This document shows positions 17,506-26,068 of a stretch of 64,000 bases of DNA, in pieces. Under the pieces are notes generated by a model. The model saw only the letters and a program-made list of their open reading frames with translations, was not told the origin of the DNA and ran no database searches. Source of the stretch: JAUXFS01 sp050329575 (GTDB taxonomy: Bacteria; Pseudomonadota; Alphaproteobacteria; Rhodospirillales; Defluviicoccaceae); assembly GCA_050329575.1 (NCBI GenBank), contig JBHJOP010000006.1:9296-73295 (forward strand), written 5' to 3'. How positions within the stretch are numbered: the first letter of the stretch is position 1; every line of letters begins with the position of its first letter. The translations under genes were made by a program, and so were the position numbers.

Positions 17506-18075
17506 ATGCGGATCCGCGATGCCCGGGGGGCGGACGCGCGGGCCATCGCCAGGGTGCACGTCGACGCGTGGCGCAACGCCTATGCCGGCCTGTTGCCGGA
17601 TCGGATGCTGGCGCGGATGTCCGGGCGCGTCCATGCCGCGCGCTGGGAAGCGACGCTGCGACAGCGCGGGCGCGACGAACGGGTGCTGGTTGCCGAGCTG
17701 GACCGGGCCGGGGTCGTCGGCTACGGCAACTGTGGCCCGAGCCGCGTGCGGTCGCTGCCCCACGCCGGCGAGGTGTACGAGCTCTATGTCGCGCCCGAAT
17801 ACCAGGAGCGAGGGATCGGGCGGCGGTTGTTACAGCGGCTGTTCGACAGGCTCGTCGAGGCCGGCGCCGACTCGGCGGTGGTCTGGGTGCTCGCCGCCAA
17901 TCCGGCCCGCTTCTTCTACGAGACGATGGGAGGCAGGCGGGTGGCGGAGCGCGACGAGGCGTTGTGGAACGTGGTGTTGCCGCAGGCTGCCTACGGCTGG
18001 GACGACCTGAAGGCGATCAGGGCGGGACAGGCGCCGTTGCGCCGCGGGTCGGGATTGGGCCCGCCGCCGCGATGA
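17506..18075 (+). CDS. GNAT-family N-acetyltransferase
   Basis: Protein of 189 aa with the GNAT fold: an N-terminal MRIRDARGADARAIARVHV strand-helix, the VYELYVAPEYQERGIGRRLL acetyl-CoA loop (motif A, R-x-x-G-x-G/A pattern) and FYETMGGRRVAE near the C-terminus. The acetyl acceptor cannot be predicted. AGAGGAGGT upstream is a very strong ribosome binding site. Its stop overlaps the start of the SDR gene (ATGA), so the two are co-translated. Confidence 0.88.
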   Translation: MRIRDARGADARAIARVHVDAWRNAYAGLLPDRMLARMSGRVHAARWEATLRQRGRDERVLVAELDRAGVVGYGNCGPSRVRSLPHAGEVYELYVAPEYQERGIGRRLLQRLFDRLVEAGADSAVVWVLAANPARFFYETMGGRRVAERDEALWNVVLPQAAYGWDDLKAIRAGQAPLRRGSGLGPPPR

Positions 18076-18947
18076 GTGCGCCCTCGCGGGAGGGGGCGGC
18101 GGCGACAGCAATGGCCGGCCGGACCTGCGTGGTCACCGGCGGCACCGCCGGCATCGGCCTCGTCACCGCCCGCCGGCTCGCCGGGCAGGGCGCCCGGGTG
18201 ATCGTCGTCGGCCGCGACCCGGCTCGGGGCGAAGCGGCGCTGGCGACGGTCCGCGCCGCCCGCCCCGAGGCCGACGTCGCGTTCGTCGCCGCCGATCTGT
18301 CCAGCCATGGCGAGGTCCGCCGGCTGGCCGAGGCGATCGGCGCCCGCCTCTCGCGGCTCGACGTGCTGGTCAACAACGCGGGCGCGATGTACGGCAGCCG
18401 GCGGCTGAACGCCGAGGGCGTCGAGATGACCTTCGCCCTCAACCATCTCGGCTATTTCCGGCTGACCGCGGCGCTGCGACCGCTGCTCGCCGCCGCGTCG
18501 GCGGCACGGGTGGTCAACGTCGCCTCGCGCGCCCACCAGGGAGTGAGGCTCCGCTTCGACGACCTCCAGCACGAGCGCCGCTACCACGGCTGGATCGCCT
18601 ACAAGCGCTCGAAGCTCGCCAACCTGCTGTTCACCTACGAGCTCGCGCGAAGGTTGCAGGGCACCCGGATCAGCGCCAATGCGCTGCATCCCGGCTTCGT
18701 CGCCACCGACATCGGCACCGCCAACCGCTTCCTCGCCGGCGTCCTCTGGCGCGCCGTCTCGCTGGCGGCGATCCCTCCGGAGCGGGGTGCGGAGACCAGC
18801 GTCCACCTCGCCAGCGCCCCCGAGGTCGAGGGGATCTCCGGCCACTACTTCGTCGCTCGCCGGCCGGCCCGATCGTCGGCCGCCTCGCTCGACCGCGAAG
18901 CCGCCGCGCGCCTGTGGCAGATCAGCGCCGAGCTGTCCGACCGGTAG
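18072..18947 (+). CDS. Short-chain dehydrogenase/reductase, retinol dehydrogenase-like
   Basis: Protein of 291 aa with the classical SDR features: cofactor motif TGGTAGIG, the VVGRDP strand end that suits NADP(H), NNAGA, a serine in VNVASRAHQ, and the catalytic YKRSK. Overall it resembles the retinol dehydrogenase/WWOX-like branch (LHPGFVATDIGT). The substrate is unknown. ATG 18072 overlaps the acetyltransferase stop. It converges on the histidine kinase gene. Confidence 0.88.
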   Translation: MSAPSREGAAATAMAGRTCVVTGGTAGIGLVTARRLAGQGARVIVVGRDPARGEAALATVRAARPEADVAFVAADLSSHGEVRRLAEAIGARLSRLDVLVNNAGAMYGSRRLNAEGVEMTFALNHLGYFRLTAALRPLLAAASAARVVNVASRAHQGVRLRFDDLQHERRYHGWIAYKRSKLANLLFTYELARRLQGTRISANALHPGFVATDIGTANRFLAGVLWRAVSLAAIPPERGAETSVHLASAPEVEGISGHYFVARRPARSSAASLDREAAARLWQISAELSDR

Positions 18948-18973
18948 TCCCGACCTGCCGGCCGGCGGCGTCC

Positions 18974-20344
18974 CTATTTCGGGACCACCATCCGCGCACG
19001 CAACCCGCCCTGCGGCCGGTTGGCGAGCGACAACTCTCCGCCGTGGGCCTCGACGATCGCCTTGGCGATGCTGAGCCCGAGCCCGAAGCCGCTCCGGAGC
19101 GGACTGCGGGACTCGTCGCCGCGCACGAACGGCATGCACATGCCGTCGAGACGGTCGGCGGGGATCCCGGGACCGTCGTCGTCGACAAAAACCTCCACCG
19201 CATCCGCCCGATCGGTCAGCGACACCCGCGCCCCGCCGCCGTACTTGACGGCGTTGTCGATCAGGTTGGCGACCGCGCGGCCGATCTCCCACCGCCGGCA
19301 GCGGAGCAGACTCTTGTCGGGAACCTCCACCTCAACCGGCAGCCCGGCCTCCGCGAGATCGCCGCACAGGCTTTCGACCAGCGCCGCCATGTCCACCGTC
19401 CGCAGCGGCTCGAGGTCGCCCCCCTCGCGGGCGAACGCCAGGAAAGCGGCGATCATCGCGTCCATCTCGTCCAGGGTCTCGAGAAACTTCTCCCGCTCCT
19501 CCGCCTTCCCGAGGAACTCGGCCCTGAGGCGAAGTCGGGTGACCGGCGTGCGCAGGTCGTGGGAGATCGCCGCCAGCATCCGGGTGCGGTTGTCGATCAG
19601 CCGACGCAGCCGCTCCTGCATGGCGTTGAGGGCGCGCACCGCGGTGACCACCTCGACCGGTCCTTGCTCGGCCAGCGGCGTCTTGGCGATGTCCCGGCCG
19701 AGCCCCTCGGCGGCGCGGGCGAGCACCTGCAGCGGCCGCGTCACCCGACCGACGCTCCACACCGATACCGCCAGGACGAGGGCGGTCAGCACCAGGATGT
19801 AATGGCCGACCGGGGCCGGCCACGGCAGCCGCCGCCCCGGAATGCTGGTCACGAACGACAATGTCTGGCCGTCATCGCTGCGGATCGAGGCGCTGAGCAG
19901 GTGATGGAACCTTGTCGATGGAACCGCGGATGTCCCCTCCGGAGAGGTCGGGGCGCCGGTCGCGGGGGCGCTGCGGACCGCGACGACGCTCCAGCCGGGC
20001 GCGAGGCCGGCGATCAGATCGCGCAGATAGGGATCGAGCTGCGCCGCCAGACCGTCGCCCGCTTCCGCCGGCCCCGCTTCCGCCGGCAGCTCGCCCACCG
20101 TCACCCGGAAGGCGCTGGTACTGGAGGCCCGCGCGACCCCCTCGTGCTGCTCCCGCGGCAACTGGGCGATCAGCATCACCATGCCAGCGATCCGCTCCGC
20201 CATGTCCTCCGCCTCGATCAGCGTCAGGGCGTCGCCGCGGTCGTCGGAGTAGAGCGCGATGGCGATGCCGTGGGAGACCAGCAACCCCACCAGCATCACC
20301 AGCAATGTCTGGCCGCGCAGGCTGCGCACCAGGGGCGCCCTCAC
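18974..20344 (-). CDS. Sensor histidine kinase, EnvZ-like architecture
   Basis: Protein of 456 aa: TM1 (about residues 10-28), a periplasmic domain of ~140 residues, TM2 (near 175-195), HAMP, HisKA with phosphorylated histidine in AAISHDLRTP (near 260), and HATPase with NLIDNAVKYGG, DDGPGIP and GFGLGLSIAKAIVEAHGG. It should autophosphorylate and pass phosphate to the response regulator encoded just upstream. GTG 20344 overlaps that gene's stop (GTGA), so the pair is translationally coupled. The signal is unknown. Confidence 0.93.
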   Translation of the reverse strand: MRAPLVRSLRGQTLLVMLVGLLVSHGIAIALYSDDRGDALTLIEAEDMAERIAGMVMLIAQLPREQHEGVARASSTSAFRVTVGELPAEAGPAEAGDGLAAQLDPYLRDLIAGLAPGWSVVAVRSAPATGAPTSPEGTSAVPSTRFHHLLSASIRSDDGQTLSFVTSIPGRRLPWPAPVGHYILVLTALVLAVSVWSVGRVTRPLQVLARAAEGLGRDIAKTPLAEQGPVEVVTAVRALNAMQERLRRLIDNRTRMLAAISHDLRTPVTRLRLRAEFLGKAEEREKFLETLDEMDAMIAAFLAFAREGGDLEPLRTVDMAALVESLCGDLAEAGLPVEVEVPDKSLLRCRRWEIGRAVANLIDNAVKYGGGARVSLTDRADAVEVFVDDDGPGIPADRLDGMCMPFVRGDESRSPLRSGFGLGLSIAKAIVEAHGGELSLANRPQGGLRARMVVPK

Positions 20345-21066
20345 TCGCGGGTCACTCCCGGGCTGAACAGGTAGCCGCCGCCCCACACGGTCTTGATGAT
20401 CTCCGGATCGCCGGCGGGGTCGCCGAGCTTGCGGCGGAGGTGGCTGACGTGGGTGTCGACGCTGCGATCGAACGGCGTCGCTTCGCGGCCCTTGGTGAGA
20501 TCGAGCAGCCGTTCGCGGCTCAACACGGTCTGCGGATGGAGCACGAACGCGAGCAGCAGATCGAACTCGCTGGTGCTCAGCGGCACCACCACGCCGTCGT
20601 CGGATTCGAGCTCGCGCGACGCGGTCACCAGCCGCCAGCCCCGGAACCGGAACACGGTGTTCGACGGCGGCCGGACCGGTGTCCCGCCCTGGCGGGCGCG
20701 ACGGATCACGGCGCGCACCCGGGCGACCAGTTCCCGTCCGGCGAACGGCTTGACGATGTAGTCGTCGGCCCCGACCTTGAGCCCGACCACCTTGTCGATC
20801 TCCTCGCTCTTGGCGGTCAGCATGATCACCGGCAACGCGGGACGCGTGGCGCGGATCTCCCGGCACAGCGTCAGCCCGTCGGTGCCGGGCAGCATCAGAT
20901 CGAGGACCACGAGGTCGATGTCGGCGCCGTCCAGCACCTCCCACATCGATGCGCCGTCGGCTGCGGTGCTGACCTCGTAGCCCTCGTTGGCGAAGATCCG
21001 GCCGACCAGTTCGCGGATGTCCGGATGGTCGTCGACGACCAGGATGTGCATGTTTGTCGCGTCCAC
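20341..21066 (-). CDS. OmpR-family response regulator
   Basis: Protein of 241 aa: receiver domain with acidic pair VVDDHPD, phospho-acceptor Asp56 in VLDLMLPG, conserved Thr in MLTAKS and Lys in VKPF, then an OmpR-type winged helix (RSVDTHVSHLRRKLG, TVWGGGYLF). It is a DNA-binding partner of the downstream kinase. The start is either GTG 21066 or ATG 21051 (MHILVVDD); neither has a strong ribosome binding site. Upstream lie a 16-bp palindrome (21081-21096) and the inverted repeat at 21162-21178, possible control sites. Confidence 0.94.
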   Translation of the reverse strand: MDATNMHILVVDDHPDIRELVGRIFANEGYEVSTAADGASMWEVLDGADIDLVVLDLMLPGTDGLTLCREIRATRPALPVIMLTAKSEEIDKVVGLKVGADDYIVKPFAGRELVARVRAVIRRARQGGTPVRPPSNTVFRFRGWRLVTASRELESDDGVVVPLSTSEFDLLLAFVLHPQTVLSRERLLDLTKGREATPFDRSVDTHVSHLRRKLGDPAGDPEIIKTVWGGGYLFSPGVTRE

Positions 21067-21161
21067 ACGCCCACGTTAGCGGCGCCGGCCGGCGCCGCGC
21101 GACGGTAAAAGTGTCAAGAAGTATGTCCGATCGGGCGCCCGACCGCACTCCTTTACGATGA

Positions 21162-21178
21162 TTTGCCGATCCGGCAAA
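21162..21178. promoter_or_regulatory. Inverted repeat upstream of the two-component operon
   Basis: TTTGCCGATCCGGCAAA: perfect 7-bp arms with a 3-nt centre, about 95 bp upstream of the response-regulator start. It could be an operator for that operon. No T-run follows, so it is not a terminator. Confidence 0.4.
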
Positions 21179-21567
21179 CGCAGCCGACCGGCCTCGGGTG
21201 TAATGGTCGCCGGACGTCGACAGCGGCATCGGCCGGGCATCCGGGCTCCGGTGCGGAACGGGAGAACGTCGCCATGACCAGGTTCGCAACCCGGAGGTCC
21301 ACGCCGCCTCGCTCGAGCCGGCCCGGCACCGAGGCCGCGGAGAGCGCCAGGGCAGCCCGCCGCCCGGCGAGACCCGATGGCCCGCGTCGCCCGCGCGACG
21401 ATCGTCGACCAGCTCGCGCGGGACCCGCTCGATGTGTTTTCACGGCTGGACGCGCTGCACCATGCCGGCGCCTTCGCCGTGTCACCGCCGGCCGGCCGGA
21501 GCGCCGGTCTCGTTCCGGGCCGGCCGGCGGCCCACCCTTTTCTCCCCTCGGTGTGTGATCGACCACC

Positions 21568-21608
21568 GGGCGCAGCACCGGTCGCCGGTGCTGCGCCCCT
21601 TCTTTTTT
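21568..21608 (+). terminator. Orphan intrinsic terminator
   Basis: GGGCGCAGCACCGG (21568-21581), loop TCG, CCGGTGCTGCGCCC (21585-21598), then CTTCTTTTTT. It is a perfect 14-bp stem with a U-run on the plus strand, but no recognised plus-strand gene precedes it; both flanking genes are on the minus strand. Confidence 0.88.
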
Positions 21609-21718
21609 CCGCAGAGGATCGGAGCGACAGGCGACCCCCCCTCATCGCCGACGGACCGAGGCCGCGAGCCCCGTCGGACGGGCACGCGGGCTCCAACCCG
21701 ATCGGGCGCGGGCGCGGC

Positions 21719-23521
21719 CTATTCGGCGGCGACAACGGCGGGCGCGGCCACCGGCACCGCTTTCGCCGCCCGCGCCCGAACCTTGTCGGCGACGGCGACG
21801 GCCGAGGCGGTGTTGGTGAACATCTCCAGGGTGTCGAGGTCGCCGTCGGTGGCCGGGGTCAGCGCCAGGTCGGTGTAGGCGTGGCGGTTCGGGTCGGTCT
21901 CCACCCGCCGGCAGATCCGCCGGTATCTGTTGACGAACAGCGCGATGCGGATGGTCTTGGCGACCATCTCCCACAGATGGCGGGGATAGAAGACCAGCGG
22001 GTTCTCCAGCGGCAGGCCGTGGCGGCGGTCGCGGCGATGCTTTCGGCGGAACAGTCCGCCCTGCAGCGGATGGATGCCCTCGATCGCCTGTGAACCGTAG
22101 AAATAGAGCAGCAGCCCGAGGATCTTGCTCGGCCGGAGCCCCGAGGCGGCGGCGCGGCGCAGCACCGTTTCGATGTGTTCGGGCGTGTAGAACGCGTGCC
22201 AGGCCTCGCGATAGGTGGCCATGAACTCGGCATCGGACATCAGCGGGTGCGCCGTCGTCACGTGCTCGGTGTCGTAGTTGTTCATGTCCGGGTCCATCCA
22301 CACGCCCTTGGCGTCGAGGATCTTGTGGTCCTCGGAACCGGGCAGTGGCGTCAGGCAGAAGAACTCGACCAGGTCCACCGGCAATTCGCGCTTGATGATC
22401 TCGATATCGCGCAGCACCCGCTCGCGGGTATCGTTGGGAAAGCCGATGATGTAGCCGGCGCAGGTGGCGGCGCCGATGCTCTTCCATGCCTGCAGCATCG
22501 CCCGGTACTCGGTAATCCGGTTCTGCTTCTTCTTGGCGGCGATCAGGTTGTCGGGGTTGACGTTCTCGAGGCCGATGAACACCCGGTTGACGCCGGCCCG
22601 GCCGGCCTTGGCGACGAAGCCGGGGATCTGGTGGCAGAGGGTGTCGACCTGGATGATGAAGCCGAACTTCATCCCGTCGCGCTCGCGGAGTTCGACGATT
22701 CGATCGAAGATCCCTTCCCAGTTGCCGTTGCGGGCGAAATTGTCGTCGGTGATGAAGAATTTGCGGATGCCCCGCGCATGGCCGTCGCGGAGGATCGCCT
22801 CGACGTCGTCGGCAGTGCGGTAGCGGGACTTGCGGCCCTGGACGTTGATGATGGTGCAGAAGCTGCACTGGAACGGGCAGCCGCGACCCGAGTCGAAGCT
22901 CGCCCGCGAACTCACCCGCCGCTCGAGCATGTCCGGCGTCGTCAGCGGCAGCACCGCCCCCTCGAGGTTGGGCAGTTTCGCCATCACGTTGTAGAGCGGC
23001 TTCAGCGCGCCGTGCCAGGCGTCGGTGAGCACCTGGTCGAACTGCTCCTCGGCTTCGCCGGCGAAGATCGAGATGCCGAGGTCCATCGCATCCTGGATCT
23101 CAGGGGGAACGGCCGGCAGCATCGACAACGAGCCGCTGGCATGGAAGCCGCCGATGCACACCGGGATGCCGGCGGCGCGGAAGCGGCGGCCAAGATCGAC
23201 GGCACGCGGAAACTGGTTCGACTGGACGCCGATCAAGCCGACCATTCCGCGGCCGCCAGCGGCCCGGATCGCGCGGACGATCCGTTCCGGCCGCACCCGG
23301 GTATTGGTCTCGTCGATGGCCGTGGTCACAATTTCGACATCGTCGCCCAGTACCCGACGACGGTGACAGTCGTCGGCAATGCCCCTGAGCACCGCCAACG
23401 TGTTCGACGGAATATCGGAGCGCAGCCATTGAATGACGTAACCGTCGTCGTCGTAATGGGACGGCTTGATCAAGTAGAGATTGAACGTCCGCGTTCGGCG
23501 TGGCGGTTCGTTTGCGCGCAT
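21719..23521 (-). CDS. B12-binding domain radical SAM protein
   Basis: Protein of 600 aa. Residues 1-190 look like a cobalamin-binding Rossmann domain (IPVCIGGFHASGSL, SIFAGEAEEQF). The radical SAM core follows with CPFQCSFC (CxxxCxxC) binding the [4Fe-4S] cluster, the FITDDNFARN segment and GAATCAGYIIGFPNDT. A C-terminal region of ~150 residues has no function I recognise. Members of this class use SAM and often methylcobalamin to methylate or rearrange unactivated carbons; the substrate here is unknown. It is a stand-alone gene, divergent from the DUF882 gene. Confidence 0.85.
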   Translation of the reverse strand: MRANEPPRRTRTFNLYLIKPSHYDDDGYVIQWLRSDIPSNTLAVLRGIADDCHRRRVLGDDVEIVTTAIDETNTRVRPERIVRAIRAAGGRGMVGLIGVQSNQFPRAVDLGRRFRAAGIPVCIGGFHASGSLSMLPAVPPEIQDAMDLGISIFAGEAEEQFDQVLTDAWHGALKPLYNVMAKLPNLEGAVLPLTTPDMLERRVSSRASFDSGRGCPFQCSFCTIINVQGRKSRYRTADDVEAILRDGHARGIRKFFITDDNFARNGNWEGIFDRIVELRERDGMKFGFIIQVDTLCHQIPGFVAKAGRAGVNRVFIGLENVNPDNLIAAKKKQNRITEYRAMLQAWKSIGAATCAGYIIGFPNDTRERVLRDIEIIKRELPVDLVEFFCLTPLPGSEDHKILDAKGVWMDPDMNNYDTEHVTTAHPLMSDAEFMATYREAWHAFYTPEHIETVLRRAAASGLRPSKILGLLLYFYGSQAIEGIHPLQGGLFRRKHRRDRRHGLPLENPLVFYPRHLWEMVAKTIRIALFVNRYRRICRRVETDPNRHAYTDLALTPATDGDLDTLEMFTNTASAVAVADKVRARAAKAVPVAAPAVVAAE

Positions 23522-23862
23522 CTGCGACGCCTCCTCATCCTGCGGGCCGGCCCCGATGCCGCCGCGATCCGAACTTCTCGAAGAAAATCGACGCGTGCCC
23601 TGCGCGCCCCGGCTCCCTGTTGCCTCTGACCTACCTCACGGGGGCAGGCGACGCCAGGGAAAAGGGGGGCGAGCGGGCGAGCGTCATCGGAACCCGTCGC
23701 GCCGCGACCGGCCCGTGGAGGATTCATGCTTTTTTCGCGAAGTAGTGGCACCATGAGACGACGAATCGTCTCTTGACGCGGGGCAAGACTCGGGTACAAC
23801 GTCGAATCATAGGTGCAAGAAACGACTCGTTGTCGGCGAGTGGACAGGGGAACAGGTGGGAA
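23522..23862. other. Divergent intergenic region before the DUF882 gene
   Basis: The 341-bp region holds the promoter and inverted repeat at 23755-23800. A 16-codon frame starts at ATG 23726 behind GGAGGA and stops inside the -35 box, which argues against its being expressed from the same promoter. Nothing else was recognised. Confidence 0.4.
23755..23800 (+). promoter_or_regulatory. Promoter with adjoining inverted repeat for the DUF882 gene
   Basis: TTGACG (23773-23778), 16-bp spacer, TACAAC (23795-23800). Directly abutting the -35 box is GAGACGA-CGAA-TCGTCTC (23755-23772), a perfect 7-bp inverted repeat that could be an activator or repressor site. Confidence 0.6.
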
Positions 23863-24420
23863 ATGCCGGACAATGCTGATCGCTTCGAACTGACCCGCCG
23901 CCGCCTACTTGGGCTGGGAGCCGGCGCCTTCCTCGGGTTGGTCGCTTCTCCTTCCTGGGCGCGGCTTCCGAGGATCCGCGAGCGCTCGCTCGCCTTGCAG
24001 AACATCAACACCGCCGAAACGCTGAAGACGGTCTACTGGGCCGACGGCCGTTATCTCTCGCAGGGCCTGCGCGAGATCAGCCGATTGCTGCGCGACTATC
24101 GCACCGACGAGGTCAAGCCGATCGACCCGCAGCTGCTCGACTTCCTGTTCGCGCTTCGCGACCGGCTCGGCTCGGACAGGCCGTTCGAGGTGGTTTCGGC
24201 CTATCGGTCGCCGTCCACCAACGCGATGCTGCGGAACCAATCCCGCGGCGTCGCCCGCAACAGCCTGCACATGCAGGGCAAGGCGGTCGACATCCGCCTG
24301 CCGGGCTTCCAGCCGTCCCAGGTCGCACGCGCCGCCAGGGCGATGAAGCGCGGCGGGGTCGGATCCTATCGCCGCTTCACCCATCTCGACGTCGGCGAGA
24401 TCAGAACCTGGTCCGGCTGA
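23863..24420 (+). CDS. Tat-exported DUF882/peptidase M15-like protein
   Basis: Protein of 185 aa. It has a twin-arginine signal (TRRRLLGLGAGAFLGL, residues ~10-30) followed by a D-Ala-D-Ala carboxypeptidase-like fold. Zinc ligands appear in SLHMQGKAVDIRL (His, Asp) and FTHLDVG (His); VVSAYRSPSTN is typical of the DUF882/YcbK group. It probably trims or binds peptidoglycan in the periplasm after Tat export. ATG 23863 begins just ahead of the signal; GGGGAACAGG precedes it. It converges on the alcohol dehydrogenase gene. Confidence 0.88.
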   Translation: MPDNADRFELTRRRLLGLGAGAFLGLVASPSWARLPRIRERSLALQNINTAETLKTVYWADGRYLSQGLREISRLLRDYRTDEVKPIDPQLLDFLFALRDRLGSDRPFEVVSAYRSPSTNAMLRNQSRGVARNSLHMQGKAVDIRLPGFQPSQVARAARAMKRGGVGSYRRFTHLDVGEIRTWSG

Positions 24421-24487
24421 CCGGTCACGGACGCTCCGTCCGCGATCGACGTCGATCGCCGCTCCTCCCGAACGATCCGCGGCAGCG

Positions 24488-25687
24488 CTACATCCGCCGC
24501 GCGACGATCGCCGCCACTTCGTCGTCGGTCAGCACGATCGGGTTGGTCTTCATGCTGCTGCCGCGACTCGCCGCCACCACCCGGGCGATGTCGCCGGCGT
24601 TCATCCCGAACGCACCGAGCCGGGCGAGCGCCAGCCGGTCGGTCCAGTCCCTGAGCGTGCCGACCAGCGTCTCGGCGCCGTCGTCGATGCCGAACCGCTC
24701 GCCGCCGGCGACCAGCCAGCCGATTCGGGCGTACTTGGCGAGCGCGGGGTCCTGCGGATGGCGCGCGCGGAGCGCCCGGATGTTGATGTCGGTCGCCTCG
24801 GCGACCAGGGTGCCGCAGCAAAGACCGTGCGGGATCGGGAAGAAGGCGCCGAGCGGCGATGCCAGCCCGTGCACCGACCCGAGGCCGGTCTGCGCGAGAC
24901 AGATCCCGGACATCAGCGACGCATAGGCCATGTGGCCGCGCGCCGTCGCCGCGTCCGCCCCGTCACCGCCCCTCCAGGCGGCGAAAAATCCGGCGACGAA
25001 GGCCTCCAGCCCCGACCACGCCAGCGCCTCGGTCATCGGATTGGCCTTGATCGAAACGTACGATTCGAGGAGCTGGGTGAAGGCGTCCATGCCGTTGGCG
25101 GCGACCACCTCGCGGGGGCAGGTGGCGAGCAGGTCCGGATCCACCACCGCCAGCCGGGCGACCAGCGCCTCGTCGCGGAACGACTTCTTGAAGCCGCCTT
25201 CGCCCTGCCGGCTGAGGACCGCGTTCTTGGTCGCCTCGCTGCCGGTACCGGCGGTGGTCGGCACCGCGATCAGCGGCACCGACGGCCCCCGGTAGGGCCG
25301 CTCCGGCCCCACCCCCTCGAGGTACTCCATCACCGACCGGCCGTGCGGCAGCAGCCCGGCGATGGCCTTGGCGGCGTCGAGCGCGCTGCCGCCGCCGATG
25401 CCGACCACCACCTCGACGCCGCTCTCGCTGAACTCGGCGATCGCCTGGTCGACGGCTTCCGGCGTCGGCTCGCCGTCGACGGCGAGGTCGGACCACGCCA
25501 CCCCTGCGGCGGCGAGGCCGTCGAGCAGCCGCGGCCAGTGGGTGGTCGCCCGGAACGATCGGGCGCCGGTGACGATCAGCGCCCGCCGGCCGAAGGCGCC
25601 GATCTCGGCGGGCAGCGAGGCGACGCTGCCGGCGCCGAAGACGATGCGCGGCAGCCGCGCGATGGCGAACGGCCGGATCGGGCCCAC
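24488..25687 (-). CDS. Iron-containing alcohol dehydrogenase
   Basis: Protein of 399 aa of the group III (Fe) ADH family. NAD-binding parts are GIGGGSALDAAKA and TTAGTGSEAT; metal ligands sit in NGMDAFTQLLESY and the HGLASPLGAFFPIPHG segment. Overall length and fold suit maleylacetate reductase, lactaldehyde or short alcohol dehydrogenases; the substrate is not identifiable. GTG 25687 begins the first conserved block (IARLPRIVFGAGS) and lies 5 nt after the stop of the ABM-domain gene, so the two form an operon. Confidence 0.88.
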   Translation of the reverse strand: MGPIRPFAIARLPRIVFGAGSVASLPAEIGAFGRRALIVTGARSFRATTHWPRLLDGLAAAGVAWSDLAVDGEPTPEAVDQAIAEFSESGVEVVVGIGGGSALDAAKAIAGLLPHGRSVMEYLEGVGPERPYRGPSVPLIAVPTTAGTGSEATKNAVLSRQGEGGFKKSFRDEALVARLAVVDPDLLATCPREVVAANGMDAFTQLLESYVSIKANPMTEALAWSGLEAFVAGFFAAWRGGDGADAATARGHMAYASLMSGICLAQTGLGSVHGLASPLGAFFPIPHGLCCGTLVAEATDINIRALRARHPQDPALAKYARIGWLVAGGERFGIDDGAETLVGTLRDWTDRLALARLGAFGMNAGDIARVVAASRGSSMKTNPIVLTDDEVAAIVARRM

Positions 25688-25692
25688 GGCGC

Positions 25693-25989
25693 TCAGGCCT
25701 TCGGAAACAGGCCGTGGTAGGGGATGCCCTGGCGCGGCTCGGCCATCATCCCGGCGACCGCGTCCCGCCAGGCCAGGTAGTGGGCGGTCTGCTTGTGGGC
25801 GGCGGCATCCTCGGCGGTGACGTAGGCCTCGTAGAGAACGAAGCGGGTCGGGTCGGTCGCGTCCTGCAGGATGTCGAAGCGGCGGTTTCCGGGCTCGCGC
25901 ACCGAGCCCTCGTGATTGGCACGGCTGGCGGCGATGAACTCGTCGACGCGGTCGGGCTTGACCGCGACCTTGACCAGGGTGACGTGCAT
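25693..25989 (-). CDS. ABM-domain protein (LsrG/YgiN-like monooxygenase fold)
   Basis: Protein of 98 aa with an antibiotic biosynthesis monooxygenase dimeric ferredoxin-like fold: VTLVKVAVKPDRVDEFIAA, EPGNRRFDILQD, FVLYEAYVTAEDAAAHK, HYLAWRD. Relatives include quinol monooxygenase YgiN and the autoinducer-2 phosphate isomerase LsrG. GGAGGAAGG precedes the ATG. It is encoded immediately before the iron alcohol dehydrogenase, suggesting a shared small-molecule pathway that I cannot name. Confidence 0.85.
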   Translation of the reverse strand: MHVTLVKVAVKPDRVDEFIAASRANHEGSVREPGNRRFDILQDATDPTRFVLYEAYVTAEDAAAHKQTAHYLAWRDAVAGMMAEPRQGIPYHGLFPKA

Positions 25990-26068
25990 GACCTTCCTCC
26001 GGCAGCGGGGCCCGGCCGGAATCTTGGGCGCCGGCCGGCGTCGCCGTCAAGGGAAACCGAGCGGCGGT

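Larger units (their letters stand above)
21067..21718. other. 650-bp gap between response regulator and radical SAM gene
   Basis: The gap contains two inverted repeats near the response-regulator start and a strong plus-strand terminator at 21568-21608. Plus-strand frames here (for example ATG 21274 to 21558, and one from 21377) are arginine/proline-rich with no recognisable domain; I do not call them genes. A short noncoding transcript ending at the terminator is the simplest reading. Confidence 0.5.

Noticed and set aside
16242..17576. A 445-codon in-frame extension upstream of dnaX
   Set aside because: It runs through ffs and antisense to nudC, and the conserved DnaX N-terminus starts at 16241.
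21274..21558. Plus-strand ORF of 94 codons before the orphan terminator
   Set aside because: Arginine/proline-rich, no domain, typical of random frames in GC-rich DNA; kept only as a possible transcript.
23726..23776. 16-codon ORF (MLFSRSSGTMRRRIVS) behind GGAGGA
   Set aside because: It ends inside the -35 box of the DUF882 promoter and so is not on the same transcript; spacing to the ribosome binding site is short.
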